From DATHBD01 sp035296325 (GTDB lineage: Bacteria > Actinomycetota > Actinomycetes > Mycobacteriales > Micromonosporaceae): DNA of 64,000 nucleotides. Under the pieces are notes generated by a model. The model was not told where the DNA came from and searched no databases. It saw only the letters and a list, made by a program, of their open reading frames with translations. Below, piece by piece: positions 9,277-18,094 of the stretch. The stretch's first letter is position 1. The number at the start of each line of letters is the position of its first letter. The stretch spans positions 230,580-294,579 of the forward strand of contig DATHBD010000062.1 of the NCBI GenBank assembly GCA_035296325.1, in the 5' to 3' direction. The position numbers were made by a program, and so were the translations under genes.

Positions 9277-10342
9277 CCGTCGATGCTAGTGGCTCTCGAC
9301 GATGTTGCACATCCACCCCGGGGTCACCGGCTGCGTCGCCACAGCTGTCGGCGCCACCCTCCGGGGTCGGCCCGCCACCCGGTCCGGCGCTGCGCCAGGC
9401 GGCCCAGGCGCGCTCAGCCACAGTGACCACACCGAATGTCACCGCGACGTAGGCCCAGCCGAGCAGCACGTCGATCACCCAGTGCTCGCCCGAGTACACC
9501 AGGGCGAGCCCCATCGTCACCGGGTAAGCGGCGAGCAGTGGCCACCAGCGACGCCGTACCCGGGAAGCGAAGAACGCGACGCAGAACAGCGCGAACGCCG
9601 AGTGCAGTGACGGCACCGCGGCGATCGGGTTGGAGAGGTTCTGTGCCTGGCTGAGCAGGTGCCCGGCATTGTGCAGGCCGATCGCGCGCCACCCGCGGCT
9701 GGAGATGCGCTCGACGTGGTCGACCAGGCCCACCTGCGATGCCCACCACGGCGGCGCGGCCGGGTAGAGGAAGTACGTGGTGAGGCCGGCCGCCGAAAGG
9801 GCCATCCACCGCCGCAGGAACCGCGCCCACTCCCGGCGGCTGCGCAGCCAGAGCACCACGGCGATGATCGGAGCGAGGATGAAATGACTGGCGTAGACCC
9901 AGCTCACCACGGCGTCCCACCAGTGCACGGCGGCCGGGTCGTAGAAGTGCCGCTGCAGCCACACCGTCGGGACCTCGCCCCGGAACAACCACCGGTCCGC
10001 GCCGATCAGCTCGGTGACATGGGGCAGCTTGCCGTTGTCGGCCCAGCCGCGGCTGATGTCGTACACCGAGAGCAGCACGACGATCGGCAGCCAGTCCCGC
10101 AGGAACGCCAGGTGGTCACGCGCCGGACGGCCGATCCGCCAGCAGATCGTGCCGAGCCACAGCCACATCGTGATGGAGATGATGTCGGCAGGCAGCCCGA
10201 TCAGGCGCCACCAGAGCAGGAACGCGATGCCGTAGCCGGCGAGCGCGGCCAACCGCCGCCGGCGGTTGCCCGGGTCGACCGCGGCAGGGGTGACGTCCGG
10301 TGGCGCGGGCGCCGAGGTGGCCTGCTTCACCTGCTGCTTCAC
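9269..10342 (-). CDS. PAP2-superfamily membrane phosphatase/phosphotransferase
   Basis: GTG start at 10342 with GGGGAG about 11 nt upstream. The protein of 357 residues has about six to seven membrane segments. Conserved PAP2 catalytic motifs are present late in the chain: VPSLHSAFAL (motif with the proton-donating His) and SGEHWVIDVLLG (nucleophile His and Asp). The long N-terminal membrane part and the PAAPPWW signature resemble inositol-phosphorylceramide synthase-like PAP2 proteins (PAP2_3), which act on lipid-linked phosphates. Its stop overlaps the start of the expansin-like gene by 8 nt, which implies translational coupling and a shared envelope role. The precise lipid substrate cannot be told from sequence. 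Confidence 0.87.
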   Translation of the reverse strand: MKQQVKQATSAPAPPDVTPAAVDPGNRRRRLAALAGYGIAFLLWWRLIGLPADIISITMWLWLGTICWRIGRPARDHLAFLRDWLPIVVLLSVYDISRGWADNGKLPHVTELIGADRWLFRGEVPTVWLQRHFYDPAAVHWWDAVVSWVYASHFILAPIIAVVLWLRSRREWARFLRRWMALSAAGLTTYFLYPAAPPWWASQVGLVDHVERISSRGWRAIGLHNAGHLLSQAQNLSNPIAAVPSLHSAFALFCVAFFASRVRRRWWPLLAAYPVTMGLALVYSGEHWVIDVLLGWAYVAVTFGVVTVAERAWAAWRSAGPGGGPTPEGGADSCGDAAGDPGVDVQHRREPLASTGA

Positions 10343-10397
10343 CTGCCGTAACTCCCCGTACCGCTGGGGTGAGGCTCCAGTTTAGCCAGCGGTGCTG

Positions 10398-11444
10398 TCA
10401 GCGCGGTCGGCCGTACCCCACGATCGGCGCGAACTCCATCCCCCGCATCGCGATGCGCCGGCCGGTCCGCGGAGCGTCGATGACGCGTCCGCCGCCTGCG
10501 TAGAGCGCGACGTGGTGCACGTCGCCGAAGTAGAAGACCAGGTCACCGGGGCGCAGCTGGTCGCGGGTGACGGCCCGCATCGCGCGCTTCTGCTGTGCGG
10601 CGCTGTGCGGCAGCCCGACGCCGGCGCTGTGCCAGGCCTTCATGGTCAGACCGGAGCAGTCGAACGTGTCCGGGCCTTCCGCGCCGTACCGGTACGGCTT
10701 TCCGATCTGGGCCTGCGCGAACCGGACCGCCGCACTGCCCACATCGGAGCCGGACACGGGCACGTACGGGTCGCTGACCTCGGGGTTCGGCGTGGACCGG
10801 TCGCTGGGTGCGGGCCGGCGAGCCGATCGGTCCGGGGCGGCCGGCTGTGCCCGGCTGGCCCTCGGTGCGCGCGCGGCCCTTGCGGCTCCGGCCTCCAACT
10901 CGTGCAGCCGGCTGATGCGTGCCTCGATGACCGCCCGCTGACGCTCCAGCTCGCCGGCTTCCGCGCGCTGGCGGTCCGCCAGGCCGGTCAGGGTGCGCTG
11001 CTCGTCGCGGTACCGGTCGCGGGCGACGAGCAGTGCGCTCACCTCCCGGGAGCGTTCCGTGCGGAAGTGGTCCAGCAGGGTGAGCTGGTCCATGACGGTG
11101 CCTGGGGAGTCCGCGGACAGCAGTGCGGACACCGATGCCATGCCGCCGGTGCGGTACGCGCCGGCGGCGAGCATTCCGACTCGCTCCTGGGCGACCTCGG
11201 CGGCGCTCTCCAGCGGTGCCAACTGGCCGGCGACGGCCTGAAGCTGGGCGGTGGTGCCCTGCAACCGACCCTGCGCGACGTTGAATGCCTCGACGATCAC
11301 GTCCAGCTCGTGGACGACGTCGGCAAGTTGCCGTTCCACCTCGGCCGGTGCGGGCTCGCCGCGTGCCGGCGCCGCCGACAGCGTGACGGCGAAGGCTGCG
11401 GTACCGGCGAGTAAACCACCTTGAAGCGTCCTCAATAGGGCCAC
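10398..11444 (-). CDS. Secreted NlpC/P60 peptidoglycan endopeptidase (RipA-like)
   Basis: A signal peptide of about 29 residues (ending at APARGEP) is followed by a coiled-coil region to about residue 190, as in RipA/PcsB-type hydrolases, then a Pro/Ser/Arg-rich linker. The C-terminal NlpC/P60 domain of about 120 residues has the catalytic Cys in DTFDCSGL and His in VHHVALYAGGG. It should cleave the D-Glu/meso-DAP bond of stem peptides during growth or division. The coiled coil probably restrains the enzyme or docks it to a divisome partner. A structured leader upstream on the same strand may be a degenerate c-di-AMP riboswitch (separate entry); such riboswitches control cell-wall hydrolases in actinobacteria. 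Confidence 0.9.
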   Translation of the reverse strand: MALLRTLQGGLLAGTAAFAVTLSAAPARGEPAPAEVERQLADVVHELDVIVEAFNVAQGRLQGTTAQLQAVAGQLAPLESAAEVAQERVGMLAAGAYRTGGMASVSALLSADSPGTVMDQLTLLDHFRTERSREVSALLVARDRYRDEQRTLTGLADRQRAEAGELERQRAVIEARISRLHELEAGAARAARAPRASRAQPAAPDRSARRPAPSDRSTPNPEVSDPYVPVSGSDVGSAAVRFAQAQIGKPYRYGAEGPDTFDCSGLTMKAWHSAGVGLPHSAAQQKRAMRAVTRDQLRPGDLVFYFGDVHHVALYAGGGRVIDAPRTGRRIAMRGMEFAPIVGYGRPR

Positions 11445-11469
11445 AGTTGACTAACGCTACATCACGTTT

Positions 11470-11620
11470 ATATCGGACAGCCTTCGATTCCGTGTTCAGC
11501 GCGGATCCGGGCGTGGCGCATCCGGGTCGCCTCCCGGTGAATTCGCGGCTGAGTGGCCTCCGCCGGTTCATCCGGGTGCCGTGGAACGTCCATGCGGGAT
11601 GGCGAACCTTTCGGGGCAAG
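11470..11620 (-). promoter_or_regulatory. Candidate c-di-AMP (ydaO-type) riboswitch leader, unproven
   Basis: On the reverse strand, 30-170 nt upstream of the NlpC/P60 start, the segment contains GCCCGGATCCG followed by CTGAAC, similar to the conserved 3' core of ydaO RNAs (GCCCGAAUCCG then CAGCUAAC), plus GGAGGCGACCCGGATGCGCC, which can pair internally. Family knowledge supports such riboswitches before actinobacterial wall hydrolase genes. The match by eye is incomplete. Confidence 0.3.
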
Positions 11621-11761
11621 GAATGCCGGGCCGTCCGCACTCCATGATGGACGGACTGGCGCATTGTCACCGCTCAGCCGGTGCGCAGTGGTGCGGTCGT
11701 CGCCGCCATTTCTGACCCGCTGCACCATCACTGCGCTGCTGATCAACGCCAAATGTTTGCA

Positions 11762-11790
11762 TTGATCACCCCTCCGGTGACCTCTACGAT
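11762..11790 (+). promoter_or_regulatory. Candidate promoter of the APC permease gene
   Basis: TTGATC (11762-11767) and TACGAT (11785-11790) are separated by 17 nt and lie 35 nt before the ATG. This fits a housekeeping sigma-70-like promoter with a short leader. Confidence 0.45.
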
Positions 11791-11825
11791 GTCGTGCGAC
11801 CCTTCCCCATAGATAGAGGTATGCG

Positions 11826-13361
11826 ATGGCGCTCGAATCCACCATCCAAGGTGGTCTTGCTAGCAGAAGGTTAGGTGTCGGCTCGCTCGTCTTCTTCACT
11901 GTCGCGGCCTCGGCGCCGATGACGGTCCTCGCCGGCGGCGTGGTCGCGACCTTCGCCGTTTCCGGCGTGGTCGGCGTTCCGCTGGCGTTCCCGGTCATCG
12001 CTGCCGCGTTGGCGTTGTTCGCGGTGGGGTACGCCGCGATGAGCCGCTACGTGTTCAACGCCGGCGCTCTGTACTCCTACATCTCCCAAGGGCTCGGCCG
12101 GTCATGGGGGGTTTCCGGCAGCCTGGTGGCGTTGCTGGGCTACAACGCGATCCAGATCGGCCTGTACGGGCTCTGGGGCTTCGCGGTCGACATCTTCATG
12201 CAGTCGCACTTCAACGTCGCGTGGCCCTGGTGGTTGTGGGCGCTCCTGGCCTGGGTGGCGGTCGGCATCCTCGGCCTGCTGAAGATCGACCTGAACGCCA
12301 AGGTGCTGTCGGTGCTGCTCATCGCGGAGGTCATCGCGGTGCTGCTCTACGACGTGGCCGCCTTCACCCACCCGGCCGGCGGCAGCATCAGCACCGCCGC
12401 GCTGACCCCGGACAGCCTGTTCGTCAACGGGATCGGCGCCGTGTTCGCGTTGACCATCGCGGCGTTCGTCGGGTTCGAGCAGGCCGCCGTCTACGCCGAG
12501 GAGGCGCGTGACCCGCGCCGCACCGTGGCGCGGGCAACCTACATCACCGTGGCGATCACCGCGGTCCTGTACTTCATCTCGGCGTGGGCGATGACCGTCG
12601 CCAGCGGCCCGGAGAACGTCATCGCCGACGCGCAGAACCCGGAGTCCGGCATTCCGTTCTCCACGCTGGCCGTGCACTACGGAGACACCGTCGCCACGAT
12701 CGCCAACGTCCTGCTCATCACGAGCGTCTTCGCCGCGCTGCTGAGCTTCCACAACGGCGTCGCACGGTACCTGTTCGCCCTGGGCCGGGAGCGGGTGCTG
12801 CCGCCGGTGCTGGGCCAGACCGGCCGCACGTCGTCCGCGCCCACCGCGGGCTCCATCGTGCAGACCGTGATCGCCGCGGTCGTGCTGGCCGTCTTCATCG
12901 GACTGCGGCTCGACCCGCTGACCCAGCTCTTCACCTGGCTCAGCTACGTCGCCGCGGTGGCGGTGCTGCTGCTGATGATCGGCACGTCGGCGGCGGTGAT
13001 CGGCTTCTTCCAGCGCCGGCGCAACGTCGAGGAGAACGCGTGGCAGCGGCTTGTCGCCCCGATCCTGGCCATCGTGGCCCTGGGCGCCATCACCTGGGTG
13101 ACCGTGCAGAACTCCTCGTCCGTGCTGGGTGCGGAGGAGGGCTCGGCGCTGGTCTGGCTCCTGCCGGCATCGGTCTTCCTCGCGGCGGCCCTGGGCCTGC
13201 TGTGGGGCGTCGTCCTCAAGAAGACCAAGCCGGAGATCTACCAGGGCGTGGGCTTCGCCGGTGACCTCAACGCGGCGGATGTGCACGACCCGGGTCTGCA
13301 CGACCCGGCGAGCAGCCGGGGGAAGTCCCGGCACCGGCCGGACAGCCAGATGCGGGTCTGA
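11826..13361 (+). CDS. APC-superfamily amino acid permease
   Basis: The 511-residue protein has about twelve hydrophobic segments with short loops, the expected size and layout of APC transporters. The N-terminal segment VFFTVAASAPMTVLAGG matches TM1 with the unwound Gly/Ala-rich substrate loop, and the FVGFEQAAVYAEEARDP stretch in TM6 and its loop is the family hallmark (GFE..A..EE..P). It should take up amino acids or amines by proton or sodium coupling; the substrate is not predictable. ATG start with AGAGGT upstream; a candidate promoter and a strong terminator flank it, so it is monocistronic. Confidence 0.88.
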   Translation: MALESTIQGGLASRRLGVGSLVFFTVAASAPMTVLAGGVVATFAVSGVVGVPLAFPVIAAALALFAVGYAAMSRYVFNAGALYSYISQGLGRSWGVSGSLVALLGYNAIQIGLYGLWGFAVDIFMQSHFNVAWPWWLWALLAWVAVGILGLLKIDLNAKVLSVLLIAEVIAVLLYDVAAFTHPAGGSISTAALTPDSLFVNGIGAVFALTIAAFVGFEQAAVYAEEARDPRRTVARATYITVAITAVLYFISAWAMTVASGPENVIADAQNPESGIPFSTLAVHYGDTVATIANVLLITSVFAALLSFHNGVARYLFALGRERVLPPVLGQTGRTSSAPTAGSIVQTVIAAVVLAVFIGLRLDPLTQLFTWLSYVAAVAVLLLMIGTSAAVIGFFQRRRNVEENAWQRLVAPILAIVALGAITWVTVQNSSSVLGAEEGSALVWLLPASVFLAAALGLLWGVVLKKTKPEIYQGVGFAGDLNAADVHDPGLHDPASSRGKSRHRPDSQMRV

Positions 13362-13380
13362 CCACCTGCTGAAACACAGC

Positions 13381-13413
13381 CGGCGGCGGTGGGGGCCACC
13401 CCCACCGCCGCCG
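13381..13413. terminator. Perfect terminator hairpin
   Basis: A 15-bp perfect stem (13381-13395 with 13399-13413) with a 3-nt loop is followed by TTTG. It lies between the convergent permease and GNAT genes and can serve both. Confidence 0.8.
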
Positions 13414-13427
13414 TTTGCTCCGGTCGG

Positions 13428-14057
13428 TCAGTCCGCAGCGGTGGCCGGCGCGGGATCCCGCCACATCGGGTACAGGCTCGGCCCGCTCGGCAGGTCGAGG
13501 GTCTTCTCGGCCCGGACGAATCCCAGCCGGTCGTAGAGAATGGCGTTGCGGTCGCAACTCGCCTCGAGGTAGGCGGGCCGACCGGCCGCGTCCAGCTCAT
13601 CGAGCTGGGCACCGATCAGGGCGGAGGCCACACCCTGGCTCTGCCGGAGCGGATCGACGGCAGCGAACGCCAGGTAGGCGTGCGCCCGGTGGTGGGGGTG
13701 CTGCTGCGTCATCAACGCGTCAAGCGTGCCGAAGCGCGGCGCGTACGGGCCGATCACGTCGGTCATCACCCGCTGCAGCTCGGCCGGATCGTCGTCGCTC
13801 GGGGCGGCCGGGTCGACATCGAACCACAGCGTCACGCCGATCAGACCGGACGGCCCTTCGGCGATCACGGCCCGCTGGCACTCGATGGACTGGTCGACGA
13901 AGACGCCGAAGAACGCCGGCTGGAGCCGCTCCCGATCATCGGGGTCGGCGAACAGCCAGACCGACACCGGGTCGTCCTGGAACGCGCGCCCCATCAATGC
14001 GCGCATCTCCGCCGCGTCGCCCGGCTCCGCGGCTCTGATCTTCAATCCTTCAGGCAT
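13428..14057 (-). CDS. GNAT-family N-acetyltransferase
   Basis: A 209-residue protein with the GNAT fold. It has the N-terminal strand-helix IRAAEPGDAAEMRALM, the acetyl-CoA pyrophosphate loop in motif A (VDPLRQSQGVASALI, i.e. Q-x-x-G-x-A), and the C-terminal YLEASCDRNAILYDRLGF, where the Tyr is the usual general acid. It would transfer acetyl from acetyl-CoA to an amine of unknown identity. ATG start at 14057 preceded by an AGGTGAG-type ribosome site. It is convergent with the permease and followed upstream by the GPP34 gene on the same strand. Confidence 0.85.
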   Translation of the reverse strand: MPEGLKIRAAEPGDAAEMRALMGRAFQDDPVSVWLFADPDDRERLQPAFFGVFVDQSIECQRAVIAEGPSGLIGVTLWFDVDPAAPSDDDPAELQRVMTDVIGPYAPRFGTLDALMTQQHPHHRAHAYLAFAAVDPLRQSQGVASALIGAQLDELDAAGRPAYLEASCDRNAILYDRLGFVRAEKTLDLPSGPSLYPMWRDPAPATAAD

Positions 14058-14109
14058 GCAGGCTCACCTATCCTGTTCGTCGAGGGGTTGCTCCATTGAG
14101 GACGGAACG

Positions 14110-14754
14110 TCACCGGCCGCGGACGGAGAGTGCGATGGCCGTCACGGCCTTCGTCACCCCGGCGACGATGGCGAGCATGTCCGGGCGCAGCCGCCGCGAC
14201 ATCCCCTCCAATCCTTCGCGGATCTCCCGGGGGTAGCCGCCGTCGGCGATCACGGTGTCGAGCTTGGTGGCCAGCACCAGTGCGGCCAGCGTGGCTGTCT
14301 GCTCGTCAAGCGGTTCGTGGGGGCGCTGGGCGATGTAACGCAGCCGCACCCGGGGGCGGGCGGACTGGATCGGATCCCGGGAAACGTAGCGCACGCTGCG
14401 CCGGAGCATCCCGGTCTCCCGGTTCAGGAGGCCTTTCCCGGCGAGTTGCTCGCCGACCATGGAGTACGCCTCGCCGCGCAGATATTCCACCCACGCCCGG
14501 GCCGGGTGGAACGCGGTCTGCTTGCCGATCTCGGCCACCACGACGTTGGTGACCTCGTCATCCCATGGACGTGCGTCGAGCAGTCTGACCTTGTCGTCCT
14601 CCACAATCTCGATGCGGCCGTAGCTCAGGAGTTGCGCCAGTAACGCCCCGGCCAGCCCGGTCGAGAGCACTTCCTGGTTGATGTGCGGCCGGCCCGAGTA
14701 GTCGTCGTGGGCGAGCAGAAAGTACTCGCCGGAAAGCGGTGGAACGGGGTCCAT
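14110..14754 (-). CDS. GPP34 (GOLPH3)-family phosphoprotein
   Basis: Start set at the ATG at 14754, where homology to the family begins (SGEYFLLAHDDYSGRP); 31 further upstream codons are Arg/Pro/Ser-rich and probably untranslated. The protein of 214 residues has the GPP34 core: a helical bundle with LSTGLAGALLAQLL, a DARPWDD hairpin region and RYVSRDP. Eukaryotic GOLPH3 binds phosphatidylinositol-4-phosphate and recruits glycosyltransferases. The many actinobacterial copies are cytosolic or membrane-peripheral proteins of unknown function. The adjacent GNAT gene is 52 bp downstream on the same strand, possibly co-transcribed. Confidence 0.85.
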   Translation of the reverse strand: MDPVPPLSGEYFLLAHDDYSGRPHINQEVLSTGLAGALLAQLLSYGRIEIVEDDKVRLLDARPWDDEVTNVVVAEIGKQTAFHPARAWVEYLRGEAYSMVGEQLAGKGLLNRETGMLRRSVRYVSRDPIQSARPRVRLRYIAQRPHEPLDEQTATLAALVLATKLDTVIADGGYPREIREGLEGMSRRLRPDMLAIVAGVTKAVTAIALSVRGR

Positions 14755-14870
14755 GACTGCTGCCTCGCAGGTCGGGGCCACGGTCTGGCGCGGTCTCGGT
14801 GGGGATGGTCGAGAGCGCACGCTAGTCGAAGTGGATCGCCGCTTCAAGCTCGCCAGGTAGTGACGTTGAC

Positions 14871-16097
14871 CTATTCGGAGCTGGCGGCAGCCGACCGGCC
14901 AGGTGTTTCGGGCTGCAGCAGCGTGGCCAACATCGGTGTCACGCGCCAGGCCCCAACCAGGTCGCGGTACTCCGCCCGATGCTCCTCAGTGGGTGCGGCG
15001 CCGGTGCGGCGGGCCCGGAGGAGCAGGTTGCGCGGGGTGTGCGCCGAGTCGACGAACTCCACCACGTCGACGCGGTACCCGTGCAGGCGCAGGAGTCCGG
15101 CGCGCAGCGAGTCGGTCAGCACGTCGGCGAAGCGCTCCCGCAGGATGGCGTGCCGGGTCAACGCCTGGTACGGCGCCGGGGCCGGCCCGGCCCGTAGCTG
15201 CGCTCCGACGTCGTGGTGGCAGCAGGGTGCCGCGAGGACCCAGCGGGCCTGCCAGGCGACCGCCCGGGCCAGTGCCTCGTCGGTCGCCGTGTCGCAGGCG
15301 TGCAGGGCGAGTACCAGGTCGGGGGGGTCGTCCACTGTCGACCCCGCGATCGTGCCGGCGACAAAGCGGACCCGGTCCGCGCAGCCCAGCCGCTCGGCCA
15401 CGGCCGAGTTGCGATCGCGCTGGTCGGCCCGCACGTCGATGCCCGTCACCTCGACGTCGAGGCCACGGCCGGAAAGGTAGCGGTACGCCGCGAAGGTCAG
15501 GTACGCGTTGCCGCAGCCGAGGTCCACCACCCGAAGACGGCGGCCCGGCTGCGTGGCGTCGTCGTCCAGCGTGGCCGCCAACGAGCGCAGGAACGCATCG
15601 ACCTGCCGCCGCTTCGCCGCGGTGCCGCCGACCACGTCGAAAAGCGGGTCCCCCGGGTCGAGCAGGTGCGCCGCGGTCCGGTCGTGCGCTCCCGGGCCGG
15701 CCGCGCTGGACGTGCCGGCCGCGCCGGCCGGTGCGGCGGAGGAGGCGGTACGGGGGGCCCGGTGTACCTGAGCCGCTCCGCTCTTGGTGACGCGAAGCTG
15801 CACCGTCGCGGTGGTGCTCTCCACGTGCCAGTTGCCGTACGGCTCGGCGAGCAGCTCGTCGACCGCCGCTTCCGCGGGGGCGCCGGGGGCGACGTTGCGG
15901 GTGGCTGGCCGGGTGCCGTCATCCGTCACGATCTGCAGGTGGCGGCCGGCTTTGAGATCGACCGGGCGCAGTTGTGCCCGGACCCACCGCGGCGCGCTGC
16001 CGCGCCGTCGCCCGGCGGCGACGGCGCGGATCAGCGTGCCCGGGTCCAGCAGTAACGCCCGAATCTCGGCGACCGCGGCGTCGAGTGGTTCCGGCAC
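14871..16097 (-). CDS. SAM-dependent methyltransferase (METTL25/Methyltransf_32-like)
   Basis: The 408-residue protein has a non-catalytic N-terminal domain and a Rossmann methyltransferase domain from about residue 185. VVDLGCGNAYLTFAAYRYL is SAM motif I, VTGIDVRADQRD motif II, and LVLALHACDTATDEAL with APCCHHDV the catalytic-side motifs shared with METTL25 and RRNAD1-like methyltransferases. The target is therefore likely RNA or protein, not a small molecule, but this is inference. It starts 3 bp after the DEAD-box RNA helicase stop, so the two form an operon, which supports an RNA-related role. Confidence 0.83.
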   Translation of the reverse strand: MPEPLDAAVAEIRALLLDPGTLIRAVAAGRRRGSAPRWVRAQLRPVDLKAGRHLQIVTDDGTRPATRNVAPGAPAEAAVDELLAEPYGNWHVESTTATVQLRVTKSGAAQVHRAPRTASSAAPAGAAGTSSAAGPGAHDRTAAHLLDPGDPLFDVVGGTAAKRRQVDAFLRSLAATLDDDATQPGRRLRVVDLGCGNAYLTFAAYRYLSGRGLDVEVTGIDVRADQRDRNSAVAERLGCADRVRFVAGTIAGSTVDDPPDLVLALHACDTATDEALARAVAWQARWVLAAPCCHHDVGAQLRAGPAPAPYQALTRHAILRERFADVLTDSLRAGLLRLHGYRVDVVEFVDSAHTPRNLLLRARRTGAAPTEEHRAEYRDLVGAWRVTPMLATLLQPETPGRSAAASSE

Positions 16098-16100
16098 GGG

Positions 16101-17810
16101 CTAGTCCGAAGCGGACCGGGGGCCCGCTTCACCGGCTGAGCTGGGATCGCCGGTCGGCCCGGCAGCGCCGCCCGGGTCGGCCGTGCCGCCATCGCCCCGG
16201 CCGCGGCCGCCACGTCGACGGTTCCGTGGCCGGCGCGGGCCCGCGGTTTCCCCCGGGCCGGCTGCGCCATCCGGGCCGACCTCCACCGCGGCGGGCGTGG
16301 CCTGGTCCGATCCGGCCTGGCCCTCGACCGGCACGTCCTCGCGCCGGCGGCGCTGACGTTGCCGGCTGGGCTGGGCGCTCTCGGTCACCGGCCGAGGGGT
16401 GTCCGTCGCCGGTCTTCCGCGGCCGCCGGTACCCGCGGAGCCGGCACTGCGACCGCTCCCGGGCCGGGCCCGGCCGGCTCGGACGCCGCCGCGCTTGCCC
16501 TCGACGTCTTCCAGCTTCTCGGCCGACAGCCCGACCCGGGTGCGGTCCGCGGAGGCCAGCGTGCCGGAGGAGTCGCGCGGGATGGCGAGGTCGGTGAAGA
16601 GGTGCTCGGAGGTGTGGTACGTCTCCGCCGGCTCCGGCATGTCGAGTCCGAGCGACTTGTCGATCAGCCGCCAGCGCGGCATGTCGTCCCAGTCCACGAA
16701 CGTCACCGCCACGCCGGCCTCACCGGCGCGCCCGGTCCGCCCGATCCGGTGGATGTAGGTGTCCGCGTCCTCCGGGCAGTCGTAGTTGATCACGTGGGTG
16801 ACGCCGGTCACGTCGAGGCCGCGCGCCGCGACGTCGGTGGCGACGAGTACGTCGATCTTGCCCGCCCGGAACGCCCGCAGCGCCCGCTCGCGGGCGCCCT
16901 GGCCGAGGTCGCCGTGCACTGCCGCGACGGCGAAGCCCCGGAAGTCCAGGTCCTCGGCGGCCCGGTCGGCGGCCCGCTTCGTCCGGGTGAAGACCATCGT
17001 CAGGCCGCGCCCGGTGGCCTGCAGGATGCGGCCCACCACCTCGATCTTGTTGAGGGAGTGCGCGCGGTACACGAACTGCTTGGTCTGCGGGGACGGGCCG
17101 GTGCGGTCGTCGTGGTGCGCGTGCACCGTCACCGGCTGGTTCATGAAGCGCCGCGCCAGCGTGACGATCGGGTCCGGCATGGTCGCCGAGAACAGCATGG
17201 TCTGGCGCCGGCCCGGGAGCATGGCCAGGATCCGCTCGACATCGTCGAGGAAGCCCAGGTCGAGCATCCGGTCGGCCTCGTCGAGCACGAGCGCGCTGAC
17301 CCGGTCCAGCCGCAACTGCTTGCTCTTGGCCATGTCGAGGAGCCGGCCCGGGGTGCCGACCACGATCTCGACGCCCTTGCTCAGTGCCTCCACGACGGGC
17401 TCGTACGCCACCCCGCCGTAGATCGGCAGCACCCGCACGCGGCGCAGCTTGCCCGCGGCCGAGATGTCCCGGGCGACCTGCAGGCACAGTTCGCGGGTGG
17501 GCACCACCACGAGCGCCTGCGGATGACCGTCGGAGCCTTCGTCGCCCGTAGTGACCCGCTGCAGCAGCGGAACACCGAAGCCGAGCGTCTTGCCGGTGCC
17601 GGTCGGCGCCTGGCCGATCAGGTCCGCCCCACGCAGGGCGATCGGGACGGCGTACTCCTGGATGGCGAACGTGCGGACGATGCCGACCGCCTCGAGGGCG
17701 GCCACCGTCTCGGCGCGTACGCCGAGGTCTGCGAACGTGGGACTCTCCGGCTTGACCGGGGCGGTGGCCGCCAGTTCCGGTACGTCCGGTTCGATGTCTT
17801 CTATTGTCAT
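16101..17810 (-). CDS. DEAD-box RNA helicase
   Basis: Start at the ATG at 17810 (MTIEDIEP), since the 138 codons further upstream are unlike the family. All core motifs are present: Q motif FADLGVRAETVAALEAVG with FAIQEYAVP, motif I APTGTGKT, Ia PTRELCLQ, GTPGRLLD, motif II LDEADRMLDLGF (DEAD), motif III SATMP, and motif VI HRIGRTGRAGE. The C-terminal 150 residues are Arg/Gly/Pro-rich and basic, like RhlE/CsdA tails that give RNA affinity and support ribosome assembly or cold growth. It shares an operon with the methyltransferase gene (3 bp gap). A 284-bp divergent region separates it from the ferritin-like gene and should contain both promoters. Confidence 0.92.
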   Translation of the reverse strand: MTIEDIEPDVPELAATAPVKPESPTFADLGVRAETVAALEAVGIVRTFAIQEYAVPIALRGADLIGQAPTGTGKTLGFGVPLLQRVTTGDEGSDGHPQALVVVPTRELCLQVARDISAAGKLRRVRVLPIYGGVAYEPVVEALSKGVEIVVGTPGRLLDMAKSKQLRLDRVSALVLDEADRMLDLGFLDDVERILAMLPGRRQTMLFSATMPDPIVTLARRFMNQPVTVHAHHDDRTGPSPQTKQFVYRAHSLNKIEVVGRILQATGRGLTMVFTRTKRAADRAAEDLDFRGFAVAAVHGDLGQGARERALRAFRAGKIDVLVATDVAARGLDVTGVTHVINYDCPEDADTYIHRIGRTGRAGEAGVAVTFVDWDDMPRWRLIDKSLGLDMPEPAETYHTSEHLFTDLAIPRDSSGTLASADRTRVGLSAEKLEDVEGKRGGVRAGRARPGSGRSAGSAGTGGRGRPATDTPRPVTESAQPSRQRQRRRREDVPVEGQAGSDQATPAAVEVGPDGAAGPGETAGPRRPRNRRRGGRGRGDGGTADPGGAAGPTGDPSSAGEAGPRSASD

Positions 17811-18094
17811 GGGATTGCGGGTCGACTTCCTCGTGGGAGCGCCCGAAGACTGTCGGTGCGCTCGGTGTGTGTGACCGGCGGGCATCGTGTGCCGCGCTGC
17901 GTCGCCGATGGAGCGGCGTCGCCCTGCTCGGCGGACCGGTTGTCGCGGGGTCACGCTCGGGACCACCGGTGCGGACTGCTCGCTGGGGGAACTGCGGGCC
18001 GCCTGGTGGTCGGGGCTGGTCGCCCCGCGGTGTACCCGTCCCATGGTACTTGCTGATCGGCGTACCACCGAAACGCACGCGGTAGGGTGCGGGC

